Assembly (NCBI GenBank): GCA_023313575.1
Contig: JAJTTP010000005.1
Location: 62,001 to 126,000, forward strand
From: Eutypella sp. D-1
Lineage: Eukaryota; Ascomycota; Sordariomycetes; Xylariales; Diatrypaceae
Length of the DNA: 64,000 bases
Direction of reading: 5' to 3'
Numbering within the stretch: position 1 is the stretch's first letter; each line of letters starts with the position of its first letter. The position numbers and the translations under genes were made by a program. Below the pieces are notes generated by a model. The model was not told where the DNA came from, searched no databases, and saw nothing but the letters and a program-made list of their open reading frames with translations. Of the stretch, positions 34,486 to 45,070 are shown piece by piece.

Positions 34486-34897
34486 TCACTGCCGCCGCCG
34501 CTGTTGCTGCTCACTATCAAGCGTGCGGTAGGAAATGGATTTTATGTGCCCGTTTGTAGTTCTCACATATATATATATGTATATAATATCATACATATAT
34601 CGACAAAAAGAAGTAGATGGGAGAGGCGAGGCATTGGAGACGTGGTATATGCAGTTTCTGAATGAAGACCATTGTGCATTCATACGTGGAACAAAAAAAA
34701 AAAGGTCAAGCCATTAGGCGAAGTTTGGGGGGTGGTTCGATAAACGCAAGTACCGTGATGGCACATGTTATTCGTGTGTACCCGTAGTTATAATATACAC
34801 AGATCGTAATCATCTTCCTCCATCATCTGACCCGCCGCATTCCCTCCATCCATCCACGTTCATTTCCCTGGTCGACGATCCCCAGAAACCAAATTCT
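34486..34897. other. 3' spacer between convergent UTP25 and bL17m genes
   Basis: This 412-bp spacer holds the 3' ends of both genes. It contains a TA-repeat (34566-34590) and A-runs near 34692; no gene is visible. Confidence 0.6.
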
Positions 34898-35824
34898 TTA
34901 CGATCCGAAGAAGGGGATCCTCCACCGGGACTTCGGCGCAGGCGCAGGAAGGGCACCAGCAGCGGCATCAGCGGCACCAGCGGCACGGGGGGCACGACGG
35001 GCACGGGGCTTGCCAGCGGCGCGAGGGGAGCGGGTGGAACCAGCGGCACGAGGAGCACGGGCTTTACTAGCGAGGCGCGGGGCGGGTAGTACAGGAGTCT
35101 TCTTCTTCTTCTGGCGCGGGGGATCAGGAACAGCAGGCAAGCCGTCGGCGGAGCCGGCTTTATGCAGGTTGAGGGCCCTCATACGAAGGACCATGGCCTC
35201 GAAGCGGTCTTCGGCGTCGGCGCCGCGGTAGCGGAGGGCCTTAGTGCGGTTGAGCACGGTCAGCGGGGTGGATTCGCGGCCGAGGCGCCGGTCCCGCGCC
35301 ACTGCCGCCGCCGTGATCGCGTACCGCAGGTCCCGGGGCCCGTCCACAAACTGCAGCAACGCCGAATCACCCTGGTCGTACTGCGACTTCGGCTCTGTCC
35401 GCAGAACCCGCGTGTAGCCCCCCGGCCGCGTGAGATACCGCTGCCGCAGCTCGCCGAACAGCTTAGGCAGCAGGTCTTGCGGGGTCTGCGATTGGGTGTT
35501 AGTTACATATTTATCAAGGTAGGGCCATAGCTGATTTTTTTGTTCTTCTCATTTCTCGAGACGAAAGTTGGGGTAATCCAGAGGCCAAGACAACGAGGGG
35601 CAACGCACATATAGGATGCCCTGGGCCGCCCTCCGGCTCGTTTCGTTATTCCGCTTGGCGAGGGTGATGAGCTTCTCGGCGAGGCGCTGGGCTTCCTTCG
35701 CCTTGGGCCAGGTGGTCCGGATGGACTCTTTCTCGACGAGGGCGGTGACCAAGTTGCGCAGAAGAGCCTGCCGATGGGAGGAATCCCGGCTTAGGTGCCG
35801 GTGTGCGACATGACCACCCGCCAT
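34898..35824 (-). CDS. mrpl8: mitochondrial large ribosomal subunit protein bL17m
   Basis: Two exons, 35824-35609 and 35485-34898, join in phase 0 (GTGCGT donor, CAG acceptor after a CTAAC branch-like site), giving 267 residues. The N-terminal ~110 residues are a classic bL17 domain: [20 protein letters not shown], then [20 protein letters not shown], then YTRVLRTEP after the intron. It is an exit-side protein of the mitochondrial large ribosomal subunit (yeast Mrpl8). As in other fungal homologues the bacterial-like domain is extended. Here the tail from ~195 is a low-complexity Ala/Pro/Arg stretch ([20 protein letters not shown]) ending [11 protein letters not shown]. It is divergent from Mic12 across 678 bp. 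Confidence 0.94.
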
Positions 35825-36502
35825 CTACTTTCTTTTTCTTCTTTTTTTTCTTTTCTCTGTCGCGGCCGATAGTCGTTCTTTCGGGGTGTTCGCCTCCGCT
35901 TCGCCCTTCGCTGTTACACACTCTCCCAATAATGGAATCTGAGAGGGTTGGAATTGGCGTTATGTCGGGTACGGCGGTCGGGCGGGCGGTTGGCCTTATT
36001 GTTGTTAATTGGCGGTTGTTCGGCAGCGACTTATTATTCGTGGTTCGGTGGTGGTGGTGGTGGTGATAATGGCCCGGTTCAGTGAACTTGGTGATAAGTC
36101 ACTTAATCCTTGTTGGTGATAACGATAATCAATTGTGGGACCTCTTACTCCTTTACCTGCATACCTATGTCTTGGCATCTGAACATCTTATTGGCCTGCA
36201 ATACAATTACAAGCATTACAAGCGCAGGTCCACGGGTACTTTCTAAAGTTCGCTATACTTTCGTCATTGCCCTCCTTCGGAGCAGGAGCAGATCAGTCTT
36301 GTTTCCAAGTCCTCCTTCCAGTTGAAGATATCCCGTGCATTTGCACGTGAATGGATTGTGCATAACGGAATTCCTAGCAAGCACTCCAAATTTATTTATT
36401 TATTACTCTCCCATTCCGGCTCTCTCCTGAAGTCCTTTTATCCCCACTGAAAGTTTCCTTAATCCGCCCCGCGCCCTTGTGCGCACCATCCACATCTTCA
36501 TC
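35825..36502. promoter_or_regulatory. shared promoter of bL17m and Mic12 genes
   Basis: The 678-bp spacer separates two divergent genes for mitochondrial proteins, so co-regulation is possible though not shown. It has a T/C-rich tract next to the bL17m start (35827-35858) and a GGT repeat near 36047-36063. Confidence 0.5.
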
Positions 36503-37354
36503 ATGGGGTTCATAACTGGTTTCGTATGTCTCCATCCGCATCCCTTTCTTTGAGCTCCTCCGAGCCCCCTTCGATCTGCTGTCTTAAAACTCTGCCTGTC
36601 CTTTCAAAATTGCAAGATCGACTAACAAACAGACGCTTCCGGGCCAAAACAGACAGGAGGCGTGACCCTGACCCTCTCCCTCGCATACCTCAGTGTGCTC
36701 ACCCATCAGCGCAACCGGGAACGACAGGCCGCCATACTACGCCAGCAGACCCTCGCCCTGACCACCGCTCTGCATGATCCGCTCCCGCCGAAGCTGCCGC
36801 CCATCACGCGCGCCGAGCGCGCCGCCGAGGAACGCCGCGGCCTTATCGAGGCGGCCAAGACCCGCTGGAACGCCGAGGTTGAGGCCGCCGTCCGCTGGGC
36901 CCAGAATGAGGACTGGGAAGCCTCCCGCGAGCGTCTCGAGTCCGTCGTCGGCTCCGCCTGGGCTCGCGCCTTCGGGTCCGCTGTCGACGAGGCTGCGAAG
37001 GCCGAGGGCGAGATCCAGCAGTCCGCCGCTCGGGCGCGCGATAGCGCCCGCGGGACCGCCAAGGACGCCGTCGCGAAGACGGAAGCCGCCGCCGCGGATG
37101 CCGGTGCCGGATTCTTTGGCGCTATCGGCAAGGGCCTCGAGAAGGGAAAACAGGCCATCTCGAATCTCGGTAAGGCGACGTCGGGGGCCGATGATGCCGC
37201 GGACAAGGCCGCCGAGAAGCTGCGGGGTGATGGGTCCGCCACCTCGCCCGAGGAGAACGCCCTGCAAAAGCGCTATAAGAAATCCCAGCCAGACGACCGG
37301 ACCGTCGAGGAGGTATTGGCTGAGCGGTACGCCGCGGGCGGCAAGAAGTTATAG
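36503..37354 (+). CDS. mic12: MICOS complex subunit Mic12 (Aim5-like)
   Basis: Two exons, 36503-36523 and 36653-37354, are joined in phase 0 after a CTAAC branch-like site, giving 240 residues. The seven-codon first exon supplies MGFITGF, which with the second exon forms MGFITGFTGGVTLTLSLAYL, the conserved N-terminal membrane segment with a GG turn. HQRNRERQAAILRQQ follows, typical of fungal Mic12. Residues ~75-130 are helical (WNAEVEAAVRWAQNEDWEA) and the middle (~130-190) is Ala-rich, with coiled-coil character. MICOS shapes cristae junctions in the mitochondrial inner membrane; Mic12 belongs to the Mic10 subcomplex in yeast. Without the spliced first exon the membrane anchor would lack its start, which supports this model. 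Confidence 0.9.
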
Positions 37355-38432
37355 ACGTTTTGGCGAGGCGACGCATCACCCTCTTCTCTCAATATCCGGG
37401 TACTTAAAATGGGATAAATATCATATGTTCTCCTAAAGTCTCTGTTCTGAAGTGTAAAAAAAAAGGAAGCGAAAGCATGAAGGCGCATGTGTACTGTACA
37501 TATAAATATCACCCAATAGAGTTACGGATAGTTTGTCTGGCCTGTCTTGAGACCCATTCCTGCTTCCCTTGCTCATCTATGCTGACGTTCAAGCAGAACT
37601 CGACCAAGCGCTGCTGCGCTTGCGCCTTATACCTTTCCTATTCACCTCTTCACGTGCTAACTCAAACAAGTCTACAAATATTCAGCAAGCCGTAGCTGGC
37701 TGTCGAGCCTCACTCGGCGTCCGCGTGGCAGCAACTTCCCAGTCAGAGCCCGATGCGATTACAAGGCAGTCCTGGGTATACCACAAATCTTACGAGGGAT
37801 CGCTACCCAGGGTTGTCTGGGAACGTCGCCTTTCGTATGCTGGTATGGGTCTATGTTCTACGTAATGTGCCTATTGTACTTTTGTGCGATGGCAGTGTGT
37901 GTGGTTATGGCTATCGAACTTGGAAGAACTCATTCGACATAAATCAGAGGGAGTATAACAAAAATAGGCGAAAAAGCAGCTTCCTCGTTACTCGCGACTT
38001 ATATCATTCTACTAACAATGAAGAACGCACGCCGCGGCCTGAATCAGATAACGCGTGTGAGCATGAGTGGTCACCGCCGACCAATTCCTGTCCGATGAAC
38101 TACCAGCAATAATACTACGGCTATTCTCTCCGCCCCGGTATTGTGCAGTACCAGCGCCGTCATCAACGATACTCCGTGAGGTGGACGATGACCCTTCTGA
38201 GTAGACATGGCGAAGTAGGATTCCCCATGAGTGTGGATAGGTAAAATATAACAGAGGTCACGCTGATCCCGGCAATCTATCCTGGAACTCTCATGCTTTA
38301 TTTATTCCCCCCCTCCCAAGACTTGTACCTCCTACAAAGACCTCCATCGACTTCTATTACTGACCTCTAGGTCTAAGCACTCAACCGACCCAGAAAGGAA
38401 AGAAACCCATTCCGAAAACCATCGCGATCAAC
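37355..38432. other. intergenic region downstream of Mic12
   Basis: About 1.1 kb with several short open frames but no family motif or splice-consistent extension. It should hold the Mic12 3' UTR and the promoter of the next gene; a C-run lies near 38308-38316. Confidence 0.5.
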
Positions 38433-39209
38433 ATGAACAACCTCATGGCGTTCTTGTTGGGACTGCCCCCAGAAAAGCACAAGGGCAGCCGCAAGCATAG
38501 ATCAGGGAAGCGGCGGAAGCACCGCCGCCATCGCGATCAGCAACCATCATCAGGAGACAAATCGCAAAACCCCACCACCGCGACTAACGCGCCGCGGGCC
38601 ACTACGCCCCCACCACGGCCCGTCACCACCACGGCCCCTGCCCCCGCTCCGCCGACCACCGCCGCGCTCACCAAGCCGCCTCCCTCGCCGGCACCCACGG
38701 TGCTCAAGCGCGGTCTCGGCGATATGACGCGCACGCATGTGTACGGGGTAAGCCAGGCGTCGACAGTGGTTCTCGGCTGTGGCTGCTGCGGTGGAGCCTC
38801 GACATCGCCGGTGTCGGTGCTAAATCGTCGACTCGGCGATATGACGCGGACCGTGATCCAGGGCGTCGAGGAGACTGCTCCTACTACCACCGCCGCCGCT
38901 GCGGCTAAAAGTGCAGCGGGACCCTCGCTCAACTGTCCCGAATGCTCGCGACTCGCGACGGCAGCACCAGCAACAGCGACGGTGCCGCCCCCGCTCACGA
39001 CCGCGTCCGGCCAGGCGTGCCCGCCGGATTGCCCGACGTGCTCGGTGTATAGCGGCAAGGGCGGCGCGTGTGACTCGTTTTTTCTGCCGCCAGAAGCGTG
39101 TGATCGCCTAGAAGCTAGAGTCAAGCATGAACGACGCGTACAGAGAAGGAAGGAGAAACAGAGTCGTACGTTTTGGGAGCAGCTGTTCTGTGTGACGCCG
39201 TATTATTGA
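38433..39209 (+). CDS. hypothetical protein with duplicated LGDMTRT motif and Cys pairs
   Basis: A 258-residue open frame starts at an ATG and shows biased GC-rich codon use on this strand. I do not recognise the family. Residues 15-35 are strongly basic (KHKGSRKHRSGKRRKHRRHR), a possible nuclear-localisation or nucleic-acid-binding patch. Residues 45-90 are Pro/Thr/Ala-rich. An internal duplication places VLKRGLGDMTRT at 90-101 and VLNRRLGDMTRT at 129-140. Cys pairs follow: CGCC (116-119), CPEC (168-171), CPPDCPTC (196-203). The C terminus is a charged helix (~224-245) ending FWEQLFCVTPYY. The paired Cys could bind metal, but the spacing matches no zinc finger I know. No intron is needed. 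Expression is unproven; the duplication argues for a real protein. Confidence 0.65.
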   Translation: MNNLMAFLLGLPPEKHKGSRKHRSGKRRKHRRHRDQQPSSGDKSQNPTTATNAPRATTPPPRPVTTTAPAPAPPTTAALTKPPPSPAPTVLKRGLGDMTRTHVYGVSQASTVVLGCGCCGGASTSPVSVLNRRLGDMTRTVIQGVEETAPTTTAAAAAKSAAGPSLNCPECSRLATAAPATATVPPPLTTASGQACPPDCPTCSVYSGKGGACDSFFLPPEACDRLEARVKHERRVQRRKEKQSRTFWEQLFCVTPYY

Positions 39210-41004
39210 TGAAGACTGTCCTCCTCGTAGGCCTCCCCCTCCCCCCTGACGGGCCCTGGACTGGGGAAAGTCGCTGATATATCGATGCTGAGCGAAGCCT
39301 AGATAGCGATCCCAAGAGATATTTGGATTGTCGGGGGAGGGAGGGGCTTCGATGCCGTCTAGGTATCGTTTATGAGAATCTCCTCTGTGGCGTGCGGTTC
39401 GCTGTCTCGGTGATGTTGTCGTTGAAGCAGTAAGCATAGGTAGGCCAGGTAGGTAGGTAGTAAACAAGCAGAAAACCAATAGAAATGACACACTTGCCAC
39501 GGTGCGCGGACAGCACGGCTGCAATAACGATATGTACGCACTAGATTTAAGCCTTATACCACTTGGGTTGCGGACACCTGACCTAGCCTAGCCTCGCCAG
39601 CCATGATCTACCTAGCAGTGGGGAGCTCGCGGATCGGAAGAACAGAAATGTCGATATTTGAGGTGATAGGATTGATTCTATAATCAATACTTAGGCGCTG
39701 ATCCGCCGCCTGCCTGTAGAATCAGTATAGGGTTGTCTGAAACGATACATAGCGTCTTTCCCTTACGATTGATATGATGTGTATATAGGTATCTACTTCC
39801 GAGGCCTTCTGCCTCTCGACTTCTGTGCCCTCTTATTAAGGTACAGGTATGCACCCAGCAGGGGTGACCTACATGTATCGCACGAGAACAAATAACTAAA
39901 CACTTACAACCCGAGGCGGGCAAGCACTGTCGATGTCCTATTTATGCCGGGAAGAAGGCGCGTTGAAGGACCCCCTCGGGCTAGATTATCCATTGTCGTC
40001 GTAGCCCATGCACGCACGTACGTACGTATACCAGTGCAATAATGATATATATATGTCAGAAGATCAGTACCCCCAACGTCCTAAGCCCCATCCCGCTCGT
40101 CCATCCTGCTCCAAATATCTCTCCCCTGACGTATATAAATATCCCCTCTGCCCTTCACGCCGTACGGAAGGTATCACGGAGCTGTAACGGTAGCCAAAGA
40201 AGTGTGCATTTGCTGCTTCGAGACCTGGATTGGATTCATTCGCATGCATGCATCCTTATTCTACCCAACGTCTCTCTTCGGCTGTACGCATGCATGTATA
40301 TATATATGTATATATCCCAACTTCCCAACTTGACTGGAAGTGGATGGAATTCCCAGCTCTCCCTTTTGCCACCCCTCCCCAATCCCCCAAAGTGAGTAGC
40401 GAAATTCCTCCAACGCGCCTTACGCTCCAGTGTCCCAAACCTCCCCACCCACATATCACCATCAGCACGACTTTTGTGTGAAGTCCCGTATTTTGAAACC
40501 GGGTTTTCCTGAAGACGACGAAGCAGTGTCGATTGACATGAAAAATAACGCGAAGGCTATCATCAGGCCGCTGGCATCCGATAGGCGACTCATTCCCCAT
40601 GCATCGTCATCCCAGCCACCGCTTCACACGGCCCTCCAAGATATGCGAGCACAACACCACTTCGTCCTCAAACCGCAGCACAGATTACTCAGCCGGCACC
40701 GGTAAAGTCTGCACAAACATCCCCCCCATACCCCGAAAAAGTATAATTATCCCGTGTATATCCTCAAAATCAACCATCACCATAGGTATTTTCGTTTGGA
40801 TAACTGTCCGCCACATAGAGAGTATTCGAAAAGCAAGTAAGAAATATGCCGCCGCGTGCCACGGTTTTGATATAAAAAAAACATAAAACCTCTTTTTCTG
40901 GAACCACTAAAATCTACTATAGGGTAGAGCAAGAAATAAGTTGCTATAAAATAGATAAGAAAACTTTGTACATCAAATGTGAAGGGATATATAGAGAAGA
41001 GATA
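39210..41004. other. intergenic region with no recognised gene
   Basis: The 1.8-kb spacer lies between two converging genes. Short open frames occur on both strands without motifs. It contains TAGGTA-type motifs (39435-39460) and TA-rich simple sequence (40040-40055, 40292-40315). The stretch 40880-41004 is A/T-rich and is probably the 3' UTR of the minus-strand gene. Confidence 0.5.
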
Positions 41005-44000
41005 TTAAATAATCATAGATGATTTCTTGCGCCGCTCGAACATGCGGGAGATGCCCCCGCCGGACTTGTCGTCCGCGTGCGAGGTGACGGAGGATGCCAG
41101 GGTAGACGGCGGTGGTTCGGAGTCGCGCAAAAAGCTAGCGAGGTCGGAGGTCGCCGTCGAGGTTAAATGGGCATCCCGGGGTTCGAATTTCTTCATCGGC
41201 ACGCGGCCGGATGGAGGCTGGGGTTGGGGTCTGGGCGGTGGTGGCGGCTCGATACCGAATTTGTCTGATAGTTTGTCCGACAACTTATCCGACCCTGAAG
41301 GGATGTTGACGCTTATTGGAGTATAGCCCTTGGTAGTGCTCGCCCGGCTGTGCAGTGACCGTGCTTCGATATTCGATGTTCTCCGCGTCAAGCCTGCAAA
41401 CGAGCCACTAGCGGAATGCCCGCCTGATCTGAGGCGCGTCATCAGACTAGGAGCAGATTTCTTCTTGGGTAGCGTCGGAGGTGGCTTTGGCTTTGGCGCG
41501 GGTTCCGGGGGAGGCTCATAGTTGTTCAGGAAGTCAATCAAACTTTCTTCCTTCTTCGGCTTAGGTGGTGGGAAGAGATCCAGATCCTCCTCATCCTCAT
41601 CGCTTAAGTCGATTGCGTAGGGATCCCTCACACGCCGCTGTTTGCGCTTCGGCAACATGCCGTCATCATCAAAGTTGTTGCTCGCGTGCACCACCGGCCT
41701 ATTAACCTTCTTCAAGAGCGCACTCTGTGAGTTAGTCGACGAAGGGGCAGATGCCTCGGTCAGGTTTGTCGAAGCATGGCTGTCCCTCACATTTGGCAGT
41801 ACAGCGTCTATAGCTCTGCCCCCTGACGCCCCAGACATCTGCATTTGGTCCGAGTCCATGGTCGAACGGAAAGGAGCTACGTGGCGGGGGATGCGAGGCT
41901 GGCTATCTGCCGGGTTTTGCGGGCCTTGGCGGATGAAGTCGATGAGCTCGGAGCTTCCGTTACTTGTCGTGGTCGCATCCCTTGCTTGAAGGCGGCGTAC
42001 GCGCTGCGTGGAACTGGTCGCTGGCCGAGTCGACGAGCCCGAACTCTTCGGAGGAACAGGAGGGTTAGCGTGTCGGGCATTCGCTACACTCCCAGTGCGT
42101 ATCCGGCTGGGGGGAGCACCCGGTCCTTGCGGTCCAGTTGAGCGGATAAAATCTGCAAAGTCATGGGTCGAGTCACCCATGACCCTCGCATCACGTGCCG
42201 TAGAGCCAGAGCGAGGTTTCCTGGGCATCGAAACAGGTGGCTTTGAACCCGGGCCAGTATGCTTTCCATGACTCGGCATATCGGGAGGGTGTGAGTTTAA
42301 GCCCGCCGACTTCGATAAGGAAAATGTTCTCTTCAAGGAAGATGACCGCGAACGCTGAGTAGTAGGCCTGACGTCCTCGCTCCGTTGTGTCCTGTGGGTC
42401 ATCACGGGGCTGGAGTCTTTGGCTGATCTACCAGACTTGCTCGACTGTATGTCTGTTAGTACCAACAATAGACGATGACATAGAAATGAATGAATGGCTT
42501 ACGCTCGTATCACGCATATTCTCCGGTGTTAACGTGTACTGCAAGGTCTGGTCGCTTTTCATGAGCTCTTCGAAGTCGCGCGAATGAGAGCCACTATCTT
42601 CAGAGCTGCGGGCGTTCTTGAATTTAGATGCCGTAGACGAAGGTGAGTCCGCTAAGGTGGTGCGTGACACCTTCGATGATTGGGGAGAACCTCCAGTTGG
42701 TGTGACGACGGGTCTATTCTCGACGTTCGCTTGTACCTGGGTCTGCCTTCCTGTGCTTTTCTCGGGAAGAGGTGGCAGCGGGGCGGCAGTTCTTTGGTTT
42801 AATTTCGAGTAGATCTCTTCGCTTTGATTCTCTGGCAAGGATGACGATCGTGGAGTAGGGTGGCTGAGAATGGTTACTTTGGTGACAGGAGCTGCTGCCG
42901 GCGCAGGTGCCGGGGCGGTGGGCTGGGCCGGGACACTCTTTGGAGGAGTTCGGGATCGCGAAACTGGTGCCGCGACATGGTTGACACCTAAACGGTTATC
43001 GGTTGGTGGAACAGGCCCACGGCGCATCTCAGATTCGGTGGGAGGTATAGACTGATCTTGCTCTTCGGGAATTGGCGGAGTTGGCGTGGAGTTGCTACTC
43101 TCGCGAGAAAGATTAGTAGACCGAGATAGTTCCGCTTCCCACAATGCATTCCGCGATCCACCACTGGGGGTTCGAGGTGACTGGACGTCGATCAATCGTG
43201 CGGAACCGACACTGTTAGACCGCGCAATGAAGAGCGACGGAGGCCTGACAATGCCGAGATCAGAGTGGGCTGGCGAGCTCCTTCCGCCGATGGATATACG
43301 CGACGACGTGAGGATCTGAGGTTCTTCCTCAAGATCTTCGATTTCAGCCTTATCAACGGTATTTCGCGGAGGAGCGCGCTTCGCTGCACGATTAGCACCT
43401 TGTGCCGGCGGTGAGATGGGGCCAACCGGGCGTTCTTCCTTAGTTTCAACCTTATCCGGAGAACTCGTAGTTACTACATCTCCGTTCTTAGTGTTCTCCT
43501 GAGATTGTTGGTCAATCTCGGGTTGTGTGGTTTTGGGGGCGCTCTCGGCGGGTGCCTTGGGTAGGGCCCAGGCCAGGGTTGGTACCGAGTTTGAGCGGCC
43601 ACGACGTATTTCAGACGACGGCACGTATAACTCGAACGTGCCCCGAGGAGCTGTGGCGGGTTGCGGGGCTTGGAAGTAAAAAATTGAGCTCTTAGGCCGT
43701 GGCGCTTTCTGAACGACACCATCGTCGTCATCGCTGGCCTCATCATCACTGTAGGAGACCAAGCCTGGGACCTCAATCTCCGCGACATCGTTACTACTAA
43801 TTGGTAGAGGTATAGCCGAAGGGCGAAGCTCCTCCACCACCTTGTGGCTTTCGTTCTCGCCTTGTGGCGCTTTCAATTCCTCTTCCTTTTCAGTGCGCAG
43901 CTCCTCCCTCAACGGAGCGCTGGAAACGGCCCGGTCTGCGGCTGCAGCAGTGGCCACAGCAGTAGCCGCAGCAGTGCTGTTCTGTCTCGTATGTGTGAGG

Positions 44001-45070
44001 CTTGAGGCGATATTTGAACTTCGGGAGAAAGGGCGGGAAAAGTTGGGTTCCAGTGGCGATCGTATTCTCTTCTTCCAAGCTCGCCAGAGTCGACCAAGCG
44101 TACGGTCCAGAGCAACACGCTCCATATCAAGCTCCTCAACAAAAAGGCGTTCGGCGACTTCACCTCGCGATCGGACGCCGTCCTTGAGCTCCTTCTCATA
44201 CTTGGCCCTTAATCTATTAAATGCAGCTTGGCCAGAGATCACCAGGACCTGCTCGCCCATGAATTCGAGAATCGAAGTTAGGAAGATTGCGACGGCGGGC
44301 GACACGAATTCGGTGAGAATATCGTCGGACTCGCCCCTAAGGTGCTCCTGTTCCATATAATAATCTTCGTCCTCCTCTTCCATGTCACCGAGAGAGGAAT
44401 ATACCATGCAGCGCAGGCGCGTCCGCTTCCAGGCCAGCTCAACATCCCAATCTCTTGCGGAGTTTGTGGCGGGAGAGCGCTCTATATCGTCTACCTCACC
44501 ACCACCCAAGTACTCTCGAAGCTCTTCGTCGGCCTGGTTGATGGCATCTTTGGCAAGCTTTGGCTTGAGGACATCGCTTACGGCAGGCCGTAGGGCTGAT
44601 AAGGAAGTAGAGCCGGCCACGGATATGATATTGAAGAGTAGCTGGTCGACAAAGTTGTTGGCAAGCTGAAGCGCACCGGGAGAGACGGAGGCAGTATCAC
44701 CGGAGGGCTCAACGCCGAATTGGTCGTACCAGGCCTCGGAATGGCTGTCATGGTCATTGGTGACGATCTGTGAGGCAGCAGAAGCGGCAATGAAAGCCGC
44801 CTCGGGGGTGACGGTAAGCGGCGGCGACATTAGGGTATGTGATAAGGTTGAACGCCGGTCACTGGATATGCTTTGGGTTCTTGATCGATCATGTCTCGAA
44901 GTTGTTGTGAGAGCAATGGCAGTAGGAACGGCAGTAGGAACGGTAGAGGAAGCTGTAGAGGAAGCGGAAGCGGAAGCGGAAGCGACAGCGGAATTGTTTG
45001 CGGGATTGTTCGCGACGGTCGGAGAGAAACTTGGATTTGCCATGGTGGAGTCGGGGCTAGGGGGCATCAT
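41005..45070 (-). CDS. large fungal protein with tandem histone-fold-like segments and repeated short motif
   Basis: Two exons, 45070-42503 and 42444-41005, join in phase 0 (GTAAGC donor, TACTAAC branch, CAG acceptor), giving 1335 residues; an alternative start is the ATG at 45067. Residues 1-80 are low-complexity Ser/Ala/Thr. At 128-186, ALQLANNFVDQLLFNIIS resembles histone H2B helix 2 (AMGIMNSFVNDIFERIAS). At 249-325, VAIFLTSILEFMGEQVLVIS resembles H2A helix 2 ([20 protein letters not shown]). These suggest a covalent H2B-H2A-like pair, my inference. The remaining ~1000 residues look disordered: Pro/Ser-rich, several acidic patches (DLSDEDEEDLDLF), and four copies of a motif like LIDFIR (950-957, 1021-1028, 1157-1164, 1289-1296). 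It appears to belong to a conserved filamentous-fungal family without known function; a chromatin role would follow if the folds are real. Confidence 0.85.

Noticed and set aside
36706..37267. two overlapping minus-strand frames of ~177 residues
   Set aside because: They are antisense to Mic12; low-complexity Ala/Arg/Gly composition is expected from GC-rich DNA.
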